Shown here one piece after another: positions 50,957-58,970 of a stretch of DNA of 64,000 nucleotides. Numbering within the stretch: position 1 is the first letter of the stretch; each line of letters opens with the position of its first letter. Below the pieces are notes generated by a model. It had not been told where the DNA came from, searched no databases, and was given only the letters and a program-made list of their open reading frames with translations. Made by a program: the position numbers and the translations under genes. This stretch comes from Variovorax paradoxus (lineage in GTDB: Bacteria > Pseudomonadota > Gammaproteobacteria > Burkholderiales > Burkholderiaceae_C). Location of the stretch: contig CP063167.1 in the NCBI GenBank assembly GCA_016806145.1, positions 248,001-312,000 on the forward strand, read 5' to 3'.

Positions 50957-52414
50957 TCAGGCCGCGGCCAGCAGCGGCGAGCGCGCATCGGCCAAGGGCA
51001 CGGCCTGGTGCCAGCCGTGCGCGAGCCGCAGCACCTCGAGGTCGGCGCCGGGCCGGCCGATCAGCTGCAGGCCCATCGGCAGGCCGCGCGTCGCGCCGTC
51101 GGGCGAGAAGCCGGCCGGCACCGCCATCGCGGGCAGGCCCGCGAGCGAGGGGCCGATGGTCACTTCCATCCAGCGGTGGTAGGTGTCCATCGCGCGGCCG
51201 CCGACCTCGCGCGGCCAGTGCAGGCCGGCCGGCAGCGGAAAGGCCTGCGCGGCCGGCAGCACCAGCACGTCGAAGCGCTCGAACAGCTCGAGCAGCGTGG
51301 CATGCCAGCGGGTGCGCGTGACGGCGGCCTCGTGCAGCGCGGGCACGGCCAGGCGCTGGCCCTGCTCGATCTCCCAGCAGGCCTCGGGCTTGAGCCGCTC
51401 GCGCAGCGCCGGATCGGCATGCAGGCCCTGCAGCGCGCCGGCCACGATGAAGCCGCGCAGGCGCAGCCAGGCGGTCCACAGCGCGTCGAAGTCGAAATCG
51501 GGCACGGCCGCCTCGACCGTGCAGCCCAGGGTGTCGAAGTGGCGCAGCGCCGCCTCGCACAGCGCCATCACGCCGGGGTCCATGGCCAGGTGGCCGCCGA
51601 GGTCGCCGAGCCAGGCCACGCGCGTGCCGCGGAGCTCGGCATCGAGCGGCTGCGCGAAGGCCTCGCCGTCGCCGGCCAGGCTCAGCGGCGAGCGCGGATC
51701 GTGGCCGGCCTGCACCGACAGCAGCCAGGCCACGTCCTCGGGCGTGCGGCCCATCGGCCCTTCGCAACCCAGTTGCTGGAAGAACAGCTCGGGGCCGGGC
51801 CCGGTCGGCACGCGGCCCAGAGAGGGCCGCAGGCCGTAGACATGGTTCCAGGCCGCCGGGTTGCGCAGCGAACCCATCATGTCGCTGCCGTCGGCCACGG
51901 GCAGCATCTGCAGCGCCAGCGCCACCGCGGCGCCGCCGCTGCTGCCGCCGGCCGCGCGCTCGAGGTTCCAGGCGTTGCGCGTGGTGCCGAACACCGTGTT
52001 GTAGGTGTGCGAGCCCAGGCCGAACTCGGGCGTGTTGCTGCGCCCGACGAAGATCGCGCCGGCACGGCGCAGCCGCTCGACCATGATCGCGTCGTGCGGC
52101 GTGAGCTGGTTCGCGAACAGCGGGCTGCCCATGGTGGTGGGGATGCCGGCGGTGGCGACGAAATCCTTGGGCGCCATCGGAAAGCCGTGCAGCCGGCCCA
52201 CCGCCTCGCCGCGCGCCAGCCGCGCGTCGCAGGCATCGGCCTCGCGCAGCATCGCTTCGGGCGGCTGCAGCGACACCAGTGCATTGACCTTCGGGTTGAG
52301 GCTGTCGATGCGCGCCAGGCAGGCCTGCATCAGTTCGCGGCACGAGAACTCGCGGCGCTTCAGCGCCGCGGCGAGCGCGCGGGCGCTCGGCAAGGTGGAC
52401 GGAAATGACGACAT
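50957..52414 (-). CDS. Amidase-signature hydrolase
   Basis: A 485-residue amidase-signature enzyme. The catalytic triad is visible as Lys83 in FPMAPKDFVATAG, the cis-Ser158 in AAGGSSGGAA and nucleophile Ser182 in DGSDMMGSLRNPAAW. The usual DTGGS around the nucleophile is DMMGS here, seen in some aryl-amidase-like relatives. There is no signal peptide, so it is cytoplasmic. It heads a unit with a Bug receptor and lies under copy C of the regulon element. Likely substrates are carboxamides or N-acyl amines. Confidence 0.92.
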   Translation of the reverse strand: MSSFPSTLPSARALAAALKRREFSCRELMQACLARIDSLNPKVNALVSLQPPEAMLREADACDARLARGEAVGRLHGFPMAPKDFVATAGIPTTMGSPLFANQLTPHDAIMVERLRRAGAIFVGRSNTPEFGLGSHTYNTVFGTTRNAWNLERAAGGSSGGAAVALALQMLPVADGSDMMGSLRNPAAWNHVYGLRPSLGRVPTGPGPELFFQQLGCEGPMGRTPEDVAWLLSVQAGHDPRSPLSLAGDGEAFAQPLDAELRGTRVAWLGDLGGHLAMDPGVMALCEAALRHFDTLGCTVEAAVPDFDFDALWTAWLRLRGFIVAGALQGLHADPALRERLKPEACWEIEQGQRLAVPALHEAAVTRTRWHATLLELFERFDVLVLPAAQAFPLPAGLHWPREVGGRAMDTYHRWMEVTIGPSLAGLPAMAVPAGFSPDGATRGLPMGLQLIGRPGADLEVLRLAHGWHQAVPLADARSPLLAAA

Positions 52415-52450
52415 ATGGCGATCGACGATAGCGATCGCCCGGCGAAGCGG

Positions 52451-52470
52451 GTATCAAGAATTGGCAAACC
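52451..52470 (-). promoter_or_regulatory. Regulon element, copy C (upstream of the amidase)
   Basis: On the minus strand this reads GGTTTGCCAATTCTTGATAC. The first nine bases match copies A and B with their flanks, then two transitions interrupt an otherwise matching AT-rich middle and GATA. It lies 37-56 bases before the amidase ATG and has the same orientation to the gene as the other copies, so it would overlap the core promoter. Confidence 0.6.
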
Positions 52471-52520
52471 TGGCCTGCCGCGGACCCCGGGGTTTCCCCT
52501 GGGGTCGGCCGATGGGCCCT

Positions 52521-53504
52521 TCAGTGGTGCATCAGCGCGGCGCCACGCAGCGTCTGCGAGGGCAGCTCGCCGAACTGGCGCCGGTAGTCGGTCGCGAACT
52601 GGCTCAGGTGCCAGAAGCCCCAGTGCGCCGCGATGTCCTGCACCGAGCCGGCGCCGAGGCGCTTGAGTTCGCGTCGCACGCCGTTGAGGCGCAGCGCCCG
52701 GAGGTAGCGCGCCGGGCTCAGGCCCAGCGTTTCCTGGAAGCAGTAGTTGAGCTTGCGCTGGCTCGCGCCGATGCGGCCGCAGACCTCGAGCATCGACAGC
52801 GGCTCGTCGGGCCGCGCCATCATCAGCTCGCACGCGCGGCGCACCACGCGGCGCTGCGCCTCGGTGGAGCGCAGCTCGCGCAGGTCCACGTCCTCGGGCA
52901 GCGCCTCGAGCCAGGCCAGCAGCACGTCGTCGCGCAGCTGCGCGGTGGCGGTCGGGTCGGCGAGCAGCGCGGGCATCGCATCGAGCGCGGCGAAGGCGCC
53001 GAGCAGCGTGCCGCGCAGCGCGCGCATGGTCGCGTCGTCGAAGTGCAGCACCACGCGCTGCGCCAGCCACGCGGGCGGGCCGCGCTCGTCGAGGCGCTCG
53101 GCGAGCGCGCGCAGCAACGCGTTGTCGACCACGATGCCCATCAGCTCGAAGCCCGGCGGACTGCACAGGTCGAGCTCGTCGCAGCGGCCGACCATCACCG
53201 ATTCGGTGTCGAGCCGCTGGCCCGAGAAGCGCGCCTCGCCCTCCTGACGGCAGGTCAGCGCGAAGCCGCAGCACTCGGGATTCATCTCGCCGTGCTGGCG
53301 CAGCGCGCGGTTGGTGGTCTCGCGCACCAGCCGCAGGCCCGGCAGCTGCACGTGGTCGAGAAAGCCCGCGAAGCTGCCGCCCGAGAGCATGTCGCACTCC
53401 AGGTGCCAGCCGCTCTGGCTGCTGGCATAGGCGTCGATGTCGTGCGTGGTGAAGGTCCAGCGCTCGATGGGAAGGCGGGGGGTGGAGGCGGTCTGGCAGT
53501 TCAT
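52521..53504 (-). CDS. AraC-family regulator, EutR-like
   Basis: A 327-residue AraC/XylS regulator. The sensor part (about 1-215) resembles EutR-type proteins: WTFTTHDIDAYASSQSGWHL, then GSFAGFLDHVQLPGLRLVRE. The C-terminal double HTH (about 225-325) contains EVCGRIGASQRKLNYCFQET and DIAAHWGFWHLSQFATDYRR. The ATG at 53504 begins at the conserved sensor; longer readings run into the promoter. EutR-like proteins sense amines such as ethanolamine. It lies among the regulon genes and is a second candidate controller of the shared element. Confidence 0.88.
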   Translation of the reverse strand: MNCQTASTPRLPIERWTFTTHDIDAYASSQSGWHLECDMLSGGSFAGFLDHVQLPGLRLVRETTNRALRQHGEMNPECCGFALTCRQEGEARFSGQRLDTESVMVGRCDELDLCSPPGFELMGIVVDNALLRALAERLDERGPPAWLAQRVVLHFDDATMRALRGTLLGAFAALDAMPALLADPTATAQLRDDVLLAWLEALPEDVDLRELRSTEAQRRVVRRACELMMARPDEPLSMLEVCGRIGASQRKLNYCFQETLGLSPARYLRALRLNGVRRELKRLGAGSVQDIAAHWGFWHLSQFATDYRRQFGELPSQTLRGAALMHH

Positions 53505-53625
53505 GGCGGTCCGGCGAAGCGTCGGCAGGGCGTGGGACACGCACGCGCCGAAGCAATCTCCGGACCAGATTGTTTCGTTGACAACGATCTGAAAGTGCTG
53601 GGACAAACCCCAAGCCGGTGCGCCG

Positions 53626-54177
53626 CTACTCGAGCTCGCCGCTGGGCTCGAAGCCGGTAGTGCTGTCGAACAGCTTCTGTACGAGGCTCTGCAGCACGCG
53701 CCGCTCGTCGGCCGAGAGATGCGCGAACAGCCGCTGCGCGGTGTCGTGTGCGAGCGGCACCATGTCGCGGTAGAGCGCGAGGCCTTCTTCCTCGAGCGAG
53801 ACGATGACCTTGCGCCGGTCCTCGGCGGAAGGGTGCATGTTGGCCAGGCCGAGGTCGACCAGCCGATGCTGCGCGCGGCTCACGCGTGCCTTGTCCATGC
53901 TGGTCTTGCGCGCGATCTCGAGCGCCGACAGCGCGCCGTACTTGCCGAGCACCACCACGATGCGCCACTCGGGGATCTGCAGCGCGAAGCGCCCGGCGAT
54001 CGCCTGGCCCACCGACTGGCTCACGCGATTGGCGACCACCGAGAGCTGGAACGGCAGGAAGGTCTCGAGGTCGAAGGCATCGGCGATCGAGCGCGGCGGC
54101 GAGGAGTTGCGTGAACGGGGCACGGGTGCGAGCGAAGAGATGAAGTGCGCGGACAGTATAGGAACGCGTTCATGCAT
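53626..54177 (-). CDS. MarR-family regulator, probable controller of the regulon
   Basis: A 183-residue MarR protein. The winged helix spans about 65-135: LSALEIARKTSMDKARVSRA is the recognition region and MHPSAEDRRKVIVSLEEEG the wing. The ATG at 54177 is used; GTG codons at 54180 and 54189 are alternatives. Copy A of the 20-base element lies 21 bases upstream, between this gene and the divergent aldehyde dehydrogenase operon. It is therefore well placed to repress itself and that operon, and through copies B and C the Liv and amidase units. The ligand is unknown. Confidence 0.9.
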   Translation of the reverse strand: MHERVPILSAHFISSLAPVPRSRNSSPPRSIADAFDLETFLPFQLSVVANRVSQSVGQAIAGRFALQIPEWRIVVVLGKYGALSALEIARKTSMDKARVSRAQHRLVDLGLANMHPSAEDRRKVIVSLEEEGLALYRDMVPLAHDTAQRLFAHLSADERRVLQSLVQKLFDSTTGFEPSGELE

Positions 54178-54197
54178 CACACGATGCACGCACGAGG

Positions 54198-54217
54198 TTT
54201 GCCAGTTTTCGATAACG
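54198..54217 (+). promoter_or_regulatory. Regulon element, copy A (MarR / aldehyde dehydrogenase promoter)
   Basis: TTTGCCAGTTTTCGATAACG, identical to copy B at 49891-49910. It lies 32-51 bases before the aldehyde dehydrogenase ATG and directly upstream of the divergent MarR gene. At that distance it would overlap the core promoter, which fits a repressor site. A weak dyad, GTTTGCC with CGATAAC, can be drawn. Confidence 0.7.
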
Positions 54218-54248
54218 CGGCATGGGGTGCGATCCCTATCGTCGCGGC

Positions 54249-55691
54249 ATGGACTATCCCGAACTCGCCCTGCACATCGCCGGCCGATGGCGCACGCAGA
54301 CCGCAGGCGGCCAGCGCGCCGTCGTCGATCCCGCCACCGAAACCATCCTCGCGCAATTGCCGCTCGCCAGCCGCGACGAACTCGCGCAGGCCGCCGAGTC
54401 CGCGCGCCGCGGCTTCGCGCTCTGGCGCGCGAAGAGCGCGCTCGAGCGCTGCAACATCCTGCGCACCGCCGCGCAGACGATCCGCGACCGCGCGAAGACC
54501 ACCGCGCAGGTGCTCACGCTCGAACAGGGCAAGCCGCTGGCCGAGGCGCTGCGCGAGGTCACGCTGTCGGCCGACATCGTCGACTTCCAGGCCGAGGAGG
54601 CCAAGCGCCTGTACGGCCGGCTGGTGCCGCCGCGCGTCGAGGGCATCCTCTCGCAGGCGGTCACGCGCCAGCCCGTGGGGCCCGTGGCAGCCTTCACGCC
54701 GTGGAACTTCCCGGCCAACCTGCCGACGCGCAAGCTCGCGAGCGCGCTGGCCGCGGGCTGCAGCGTGGTCATCAAGCCGGCCGAGGAGACGCCGGGCACC
54801 TGCATGCTGCTGGTGCGCGCCTTCCTCGACGCGGGCGTGCCGCCCGATGCGCTCAACATGGTGTGCGGCGATCCGGCCGAGGTGTCCTCGTTCCTCATCG
54901 ACCATCCCGCGATCGCCAAGGTCTCGTTCACCGGCTCGGTCGCGGTGGGCCAGCTGCTCGGCGAGCAGGCGGCGCGCCACGTCAAGCGCTTCACGGGCGA
55001 GCTCGGCGGCCACGCGCCGGTGATCGTCTGCGAGGACGCCGACTTCGCATTCGCGCTCAAGAACTCGATCGCCGCCAAGTTCCGCAACGCGGGCCAGGTC
55101 TGCGCCTCGCCGATCCGCTTCTACCTGCCGCGCGCGCGCTTCGGCGAATGGGCCGAGGCCTTCGTGCAGGCCGCGCGCGCGCTGCGCACCGGCGCCGGCA
55201 CCGATCCCGCGACGCAGATGGGCCCGCTCGCGCATGCACGGCGCATCGAGGACATGCAGCACTTCGTCGACGACGCCGTCGACCGCGGCGCGCGGCTGCT
55301 GTGCGGCGGCCGGCGCATCGCGCGGCCCGGCTACTTCTTCGAGCCCACGGTGATCGCCGATGCGCCCGACGACAGCCGCGTGATGCGCCAGGAACCCTTC
55401 GGCCCGATCGCGGTGCTGCAGCCCTACGACACGCTCGACGAAGCGATCGCCGCGGCCAACGCCCTGCCCTACGGCCTCGGCGCCTATGCCTTCACGCGCG
55501 ACCTGCAGACCGCGCACCGCCTGGGCGAAGCGCTCGAGGCCGGCATGGTCGGCATCAATCACTTCGGCGTCTCGCAGCCCGAGATGCCCTTCGGCGGCTG
55601 GAAGCAGAGCGGCATCGGCCAGGAGATGGGCGCCGAGGGCCTGCTGCACTACACCGAACTCAAGACCATCACCGTGGGAGTCCCCGCATGA
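54249..55691 (+). CDS. NAD(P)-dependent aldehyde dehydrogenase, succinate-semialdehyde type
   Basis: A 480-residue aldehyde dehydrogenase. The catalytic pair is Glu251 in FTGELGGHAP and Cys285 in NAGQVCASP. The cofactor segment is FTPWNFPANLPTRKLASALA, and PYGLGAYAFTRD and FGGWKQSGIG near the end are typical of the GabD-like branch. The ATG at 54249 fits the family N-terminus. It is the first of seven genes joined by ATGA/GTGA overlaps. It would oxidise the semialdehyde produced by the aminotransferase that follows. Confidence 0.94.
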   Translation: MDYPELALHIAGRWRTQTAGGQRAVVDPATETILAQLPLASRDELAQAAESARRGFALWRAKSALERCNILRTAAQTIRDRAKTTAQVLTLEQGKPLAEALREVTLSADIVDFQAEEAKRLYGRLVPPRVEGILSQAVTRQPVGPVAAFTPWNFPANLPTRKLASALAAGCSVVIKPAEETPGTCMLLVRAFLDAGVPPDALNMVCGDPAEVSSFLIDHPAIAKVSFTGSVAVGQLLGEQAARHVKRFTGELGGHAPVIVCEDADFAFALKNSIAAKFRNAGQVCASPIRFYLPRARFGEWAEAFVQAARALRTGAGTDPATQMGPLAHARRIEDMQHFVDDAVDRGARLLCGGRRIARPGYFFEPTVIADAPDDSRVMRQEPFGPIAVLQPYDTLDEAIAAANALPYGLGAYAFTRDLQTAHRLGEALEAGMVGINHFGVSQPEMPFGGWKQSGIGQEMGAEGLLHYTELKTITVGVPA

Positions 55692-57058
55692 CAACGACAG
55701 ACATCGACGCGCTCAAGCAAGACAACGCCCGCTACCTGTGGCACCCCATGGCCCATCCGCAGGCCATGCAGAAGAGCAAGCCCGACATCGTCGCGCGCGG
55801 CCAGGGCTGCTGGATCTGGGACGTGGACGGCCACAAGATGCTCGACGGCGTCGGCGGCCTGTGGGCCGCGAACCTGGGCCACAGCAACCGGGCGGTGCGC
55901 GACGCGATCGTGGCGCAGCTCGACGAACTGCCGTTCTACAACGTGTTCCGCGGCACCACGCATCCGCGCGCGATCGAGCTGTCGAAGCGCATCGTGCAGA
56001 CGATGGAACCCGACGGCGTGGCCGCGGTGTTCTTCAGCAACGGCGGCTCCGACGCGGTGGAGGGCGCACTCAAGCTCGCGCGCCAGTACTGGAAGCTGCG
56101 GGGCCAGGCCGACCGCCACAAGTTCATCGCGCTGCGCCAGGGCTACCACGGCGTGCACTTCGGCGGCATGAGCGTGAACGGCAACCTCAACTTCCGCCGC
56201 GCCTACGAGCCCCTGCTGCCCGGCTGCTTCCACGTCGACACGCCGTGGCTCTACCGCAATCCCTACACGCAGGACCCCGAGGAGCTCGGCGAGATCTGCG
56301 CCACCTTGCTCGAGCGCGAGATCCAGTTCCAGGGGCCCGACACCGTGGCCGCCTTCATCGCCGAGCCGATCCAGGGCGCCGGCGGCGTGATCGTGCCGCC
56401 GCCCAACTACTGGCCGCGCGTGCGCGAGATCTGCGACAAGTACGGCGTGCTGCTGATCGCCGACGAGGTCGTCACCGGCTTCGGCCGCGGCGGCGCGCTG
56501 TTCGGCACGCGGCTGTGGAACGTCAAGGCCGACCTCTGGTGCCTGGCCAAGGGCATCTCCTCGGGCTACGTGCCGCTGGGCGCCACCGCCATCGGCACCA
56601 AGGTGGCCGAGGTCTTCCTCGACGACACCACGGGCCAGGCCGCGGTGGGCCATGGCTACACCTACAGCGCGCATCCGGTGGCGGCGGCGGCGGCGCTCGC
56701 CACGCTCGACCAGATCGAGGCGCTCGACGTGCCCGGCAACGCGGCGCGCGTGGGCGCGCATCTCCAGGCGCGCGTGCGGCCCTTCGTCGACCGCTTCAGC
56801 TTCGTCGGCGACGTGCGCGGCATGGGCCTGATGCTCGGCATCGAGATGGTGGCCGACAAGGCCACGCGCACGACGCTGCCGCGCGGCAACCCGATCGCCG
56901 CGAAGGTGGCGCAGGCGGCCTACCGGCGCGGGCTGATGGTGCGCATCTCGGGCCCGAACCTGATCCTGTCGCCACCGCTCGTCATCACGCGCGAGGAGGT
57001 CGACTACATGGTCGATGCGCTCGAGGGCGCCTTCGCCGACGTGGAAGCCACGCTGTGA
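55688..57058 (+). CDS. Class III aminotransferase, omega-amino acid:pyruvate type
   Basis: A 456-residue PLP aminotransferase of fold type I, class III. The Schiff-base Lys288 is in CLAKGISSGYVPLGA and the PLP-binding Asp259 in LLIADEVVTGFGRGG. The N-terminus LWHPMAHPQAMQKSKPDIVA is characteristic of omega-amino acid/polyamine:pyruvate aminotransferases. It overlaps the aldehyde dehydrogenase gene by four bases. Together they would turn a terminal amine into an aldehyde and then an acid. Confidence 0.94.
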   Translation: MTTTDIDALKQDNARYLWHPMAHPQAMQKSKPDIVARGQGCWIWDVDGHKMLDGVGGLWAANLGHSNRAVRDAIVAQLDELPFYNVFRGTTHPRAIELSKRIVQTMEPDGVAAVFFSNGGSDAVEGALKLARQYWKLRGQADRHKFIALRQGYHGVHFGGMSVNGNLNFRRAYEPLLPGCFHVDTPWLYRNPYTQDPEELGEICATLLEREIQFQGPDTVAAFIAEPIQGAGGVIVPPPNYWPRVREICDKYGVLLIADEVVTGFGRGGALFGTRLWNVKADLWCLAKGISSGYVPLGATAIGTKVAEVFLDDTTGQAAVGHGYTYSAHPVAAAAALATLDQIEALDVPGNAARVGAHLQARVRPFVDRFSFVGDVRGMGLMLGIEMVADKATRTTLPRGNPIAAKVAQAAYRRGLMVRISGPNLILSPPLVITREEVDYMVDALEGAFADVEATL

Positions 57059-58299
57059 GCAAGGTGCCGACCGTTCTGCTGATCGGCACCGCCGACACCA
57101 AGAGCGCCGAGCTGCTGTTCATGCGCGAATGCATCGAGGCCGGCGGCGGCCGAGTGGCCGTGATGGACGTGGGCGTGCTCGACGGCGCGCCCTTCGTGCC
57201 CGAGATCACCAATGCCGAAGTGGCCGCGGCCGCCGGCCGCAGCGTGGCCGAGGTGGCGGCCAGCGGCGACGAGAACAGCGCCATGACCCTGATGGCGCGC
57301 GGCGCCGCGAAGCTGGCCGCGCGCTGGCATGCCGAGGGCCGCATCGACGGCCTGCTGGCGCTCGGCGGCACCATGGGCACCGACCTCGCGCTCGAGGTGG
57401 CGCAGGCGCTGCCGCTGGGCGTGCCGAAGGTGGTGGTCTCGACCATCGCCTACTCGCACCTGCTGCCGCCCGAACGCATTCCGCCCGACCTGATCATGGT
57501 GCTGTGGGCCGGCGGCCTCTATGGCCTCAACAGCCTGTGCCGCTCGGCGCTGAGCCAGGCCGCGGGCGCGGTGCTCGGCGCCTGCCGCCAGGCGCGCGCG
57601 CCGGCCTTCGAGCGGCCGCTGGTCGGCATGACCTCGCTGGGCTCGAGCGCGCTGACCTACATGAAGACGCTCAAGCCCGCGCTCGAGGCGCGCGGCTACG
57701 AGGTCGCGGTGTTCCACACCACCGGCATGGGCGGTCGTGCCTTCGAGGCGCTGGCCGCCGAGGGCCGCTTCTGCGCCGTCATGGACTTCAGCCTGCAGGA
57801 ACTGGCGAACCAGCTCGGCGGCTCCTGCGTGACCGCGGGGCCCGACCGGCTGCTGGGCGCCGGCCGCGCCGGCACGCCGCAGATCGTGGCGCCGGGCGCC
57901 ATCGACATGCTCGACTTCCCGGCCTGGCAGCCCACACCCCAAGGCCTCGAAGGCCGGCCGGCCCACACGCACAACCGGCTGCTGGCCTCGGCGCTCAGCG
58001 CGCCCGAATTCCGGCGCGGCGTGGCGGCCGAGATCGCGAGTCGCCTGGCCCGCGCGGAAGGCGCCACCTGCGTGCTGCTGCCGCTGCAGGGCATCGAGGG
58101 CTGGGACCGGCCCGGCGAGCCGCTGCACGATCCCGAGGGCCTGGCCGCCTTCACCGCCGCGCTGCGCGACAGCGTCGGCGCCACGCGCCTGATCGAGCTC
58201 GACGCGCACATCAACGACGCCGCCTTCTGCGAGGCCGCGCTGCAGGTGTTCGATGCCTGGGTCGCCGACGGCACCGTGCCCGCGGGGAGGCCGGCATGA
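57055..58299 (+). CDS. Tm-1-like / UPF0261 protein
   Basis: A 414-residue protein of the UPF0261 (Tm-1-like) family. It starts with GTG at 57055 inside the previous stop (GTGA). Recognisable segments are VLLIGTADTKSAELLFMREC at the N-terminus, LLALGGTMGTDLALEVAQAL and VGMTSLGSSALTYMK. The family has two domains, the first ATP-binding in the plant Tm-1 resistance protein; its biochemical role in bacteria is largely unsettled. Placement among aminotransferases, a HAD hydrolase and SDRs points to a catabolic enzyme rather than a resistance factor. Confidence 0.9.
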   Translation: MSKVPTVLLIGTADTKSAELLFMRECIEAGGGRVAVMDVGVLDGAPFVPEITNAEVAAAAGRSVAEVAASGDENSAMTLMARGAAKLAARWHAEGRIDGLLALGGTMGTDLALEVAQALPLGVPKVVVSTIAYSHLLPPERIPPDLIMVLWAGGLYGLNSLCRSALSQAAGAVLGACRQARAPAFERPLVGMTSLGSSALTYMKTLKPALEARGYEVAVFHTTGMGGRAFEALAAEGRFCAVMDFSLQELANQLGGSCVTAGPDRLLGAGRAGTPQIVAPGAIDMLDFPAWQPTPQGLEGRPAHTHNRLLASALSAPEFRRGVAAEIASRLARAEGATCVLLPLQGIEGWDRPGEPLHDPEGLAAFTAALRDSVGATRLIELDAHINDAAFCEAALQVFDAWVADGTVPAGRPA

Positions 58300-58970
58300 G
58301 CACAACGCAAGCCCTGGTGCTCGACTTCGGCGGCGTCATCAGCCGCACGCTGTTCGAGACCCATGCGCTGACCGAGGAAGCGCTCGCGCTGCCGCGCGGC
58401 ACGCTGACCTGGCGCGGCCCCTTCGACCTCGCGAGCGATCCGCTGTGGCGCAACATGCAGGCCGACAAGCTCTCGGAGCGCGACTACTGGATGGCGCGCA
58501 CCCGCGAGGTCGGCGCGCTGGTGGGCGAGCGCTGGGAGGCGATGGAGACCTTCGTGCAACGCGCGCGCGGCACCGATCCCGAAGCCGCGATCCGGCCCGA
58601 GGCGCTGGCCGCGATCGAGGCCGCGCGCCGCGCGGGCTGCCGGCTCGCGATCCTCTCGAACGAGCTCGACCTGTTCTACGGCGCCGACTTCCGCCGCCGC
58701 CTGCCCTTCATGGCGGCCTTCGACGTGGTGGTCGACGCCACCCACACCGGCATCCTCAAGCCCGATGCGCGCGCCTACCGGCAGTGCCTCGACGAACTCG
58801 GCCTGCCGGCCGAGGCCTGCGTGTTCGTCGACGACCAGCTGCGCAACATCGCCGGCGCCGAGCGCGTGGGCCTGCGCTGCGTGCACTTCGACGTGATGCA
58901 GCCCGCCGCGAGCTATGCGCGGGCCCTCGCGCTGCTGGGCATTCCCTCTTCCTCTTCGCAACGACCATGA
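58296..58970 (+). CDS. HAD-superfamily hydrolase
   Basis: A 224-residue haloacid-dehalogenase-like hydrolase. Motif I is LVLDFGGVISRT, with the nucleophile Asp present but the usual second Asp replaced by Gly, as in some epoxide-hydrolase/dehalogenase-like HADs. Motif II is LAILSNEL, the motif III lysine is in GILKPDARAY, and motif IV is CVFVDDQLRN. It overlaps the genes on both sides by four bases. The missing second aspartate makes a phosphatase less certain than a dehalogenase-type role. Confidence 0.9.
   Translation: MSTTQALVLDFGGVISRTLFETHALTEEALALPRGTLTWRGPFDLASDPLWRNMQADKLSERDYWMARTREVGALVGERWEAMETFVQRARGTDPEAAIRPEALAAIEAARRAGCRLAILSNELDLFYGADFRRRLPFMAAFDVVVDATHTGILKPDARAYRQCLDELGLPAEACVFVDDQLRNIAGAERVGLRCVHFDVMQPAASYARALALLGIPSSSSQRP

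Noticed and set aside
53576..53586. CGTTG A CAACG dyad upstream of the AraC gene as another regulon site
   Set aside because: It does not match the 20-base element and is short enough to occur by chance, so it was not counted as a fourth copy.
49891..54217. Reading the shared element as a sigma-54 promoter or as a plain -35/-10 pair
   Set aside because: The spacing between TTTGCC and GATAAC is too short for a sigma-70 promoter, and the GG/GC spacing of sigma-54 promoters is not present. A regulator site overlapping the promoter fits better.
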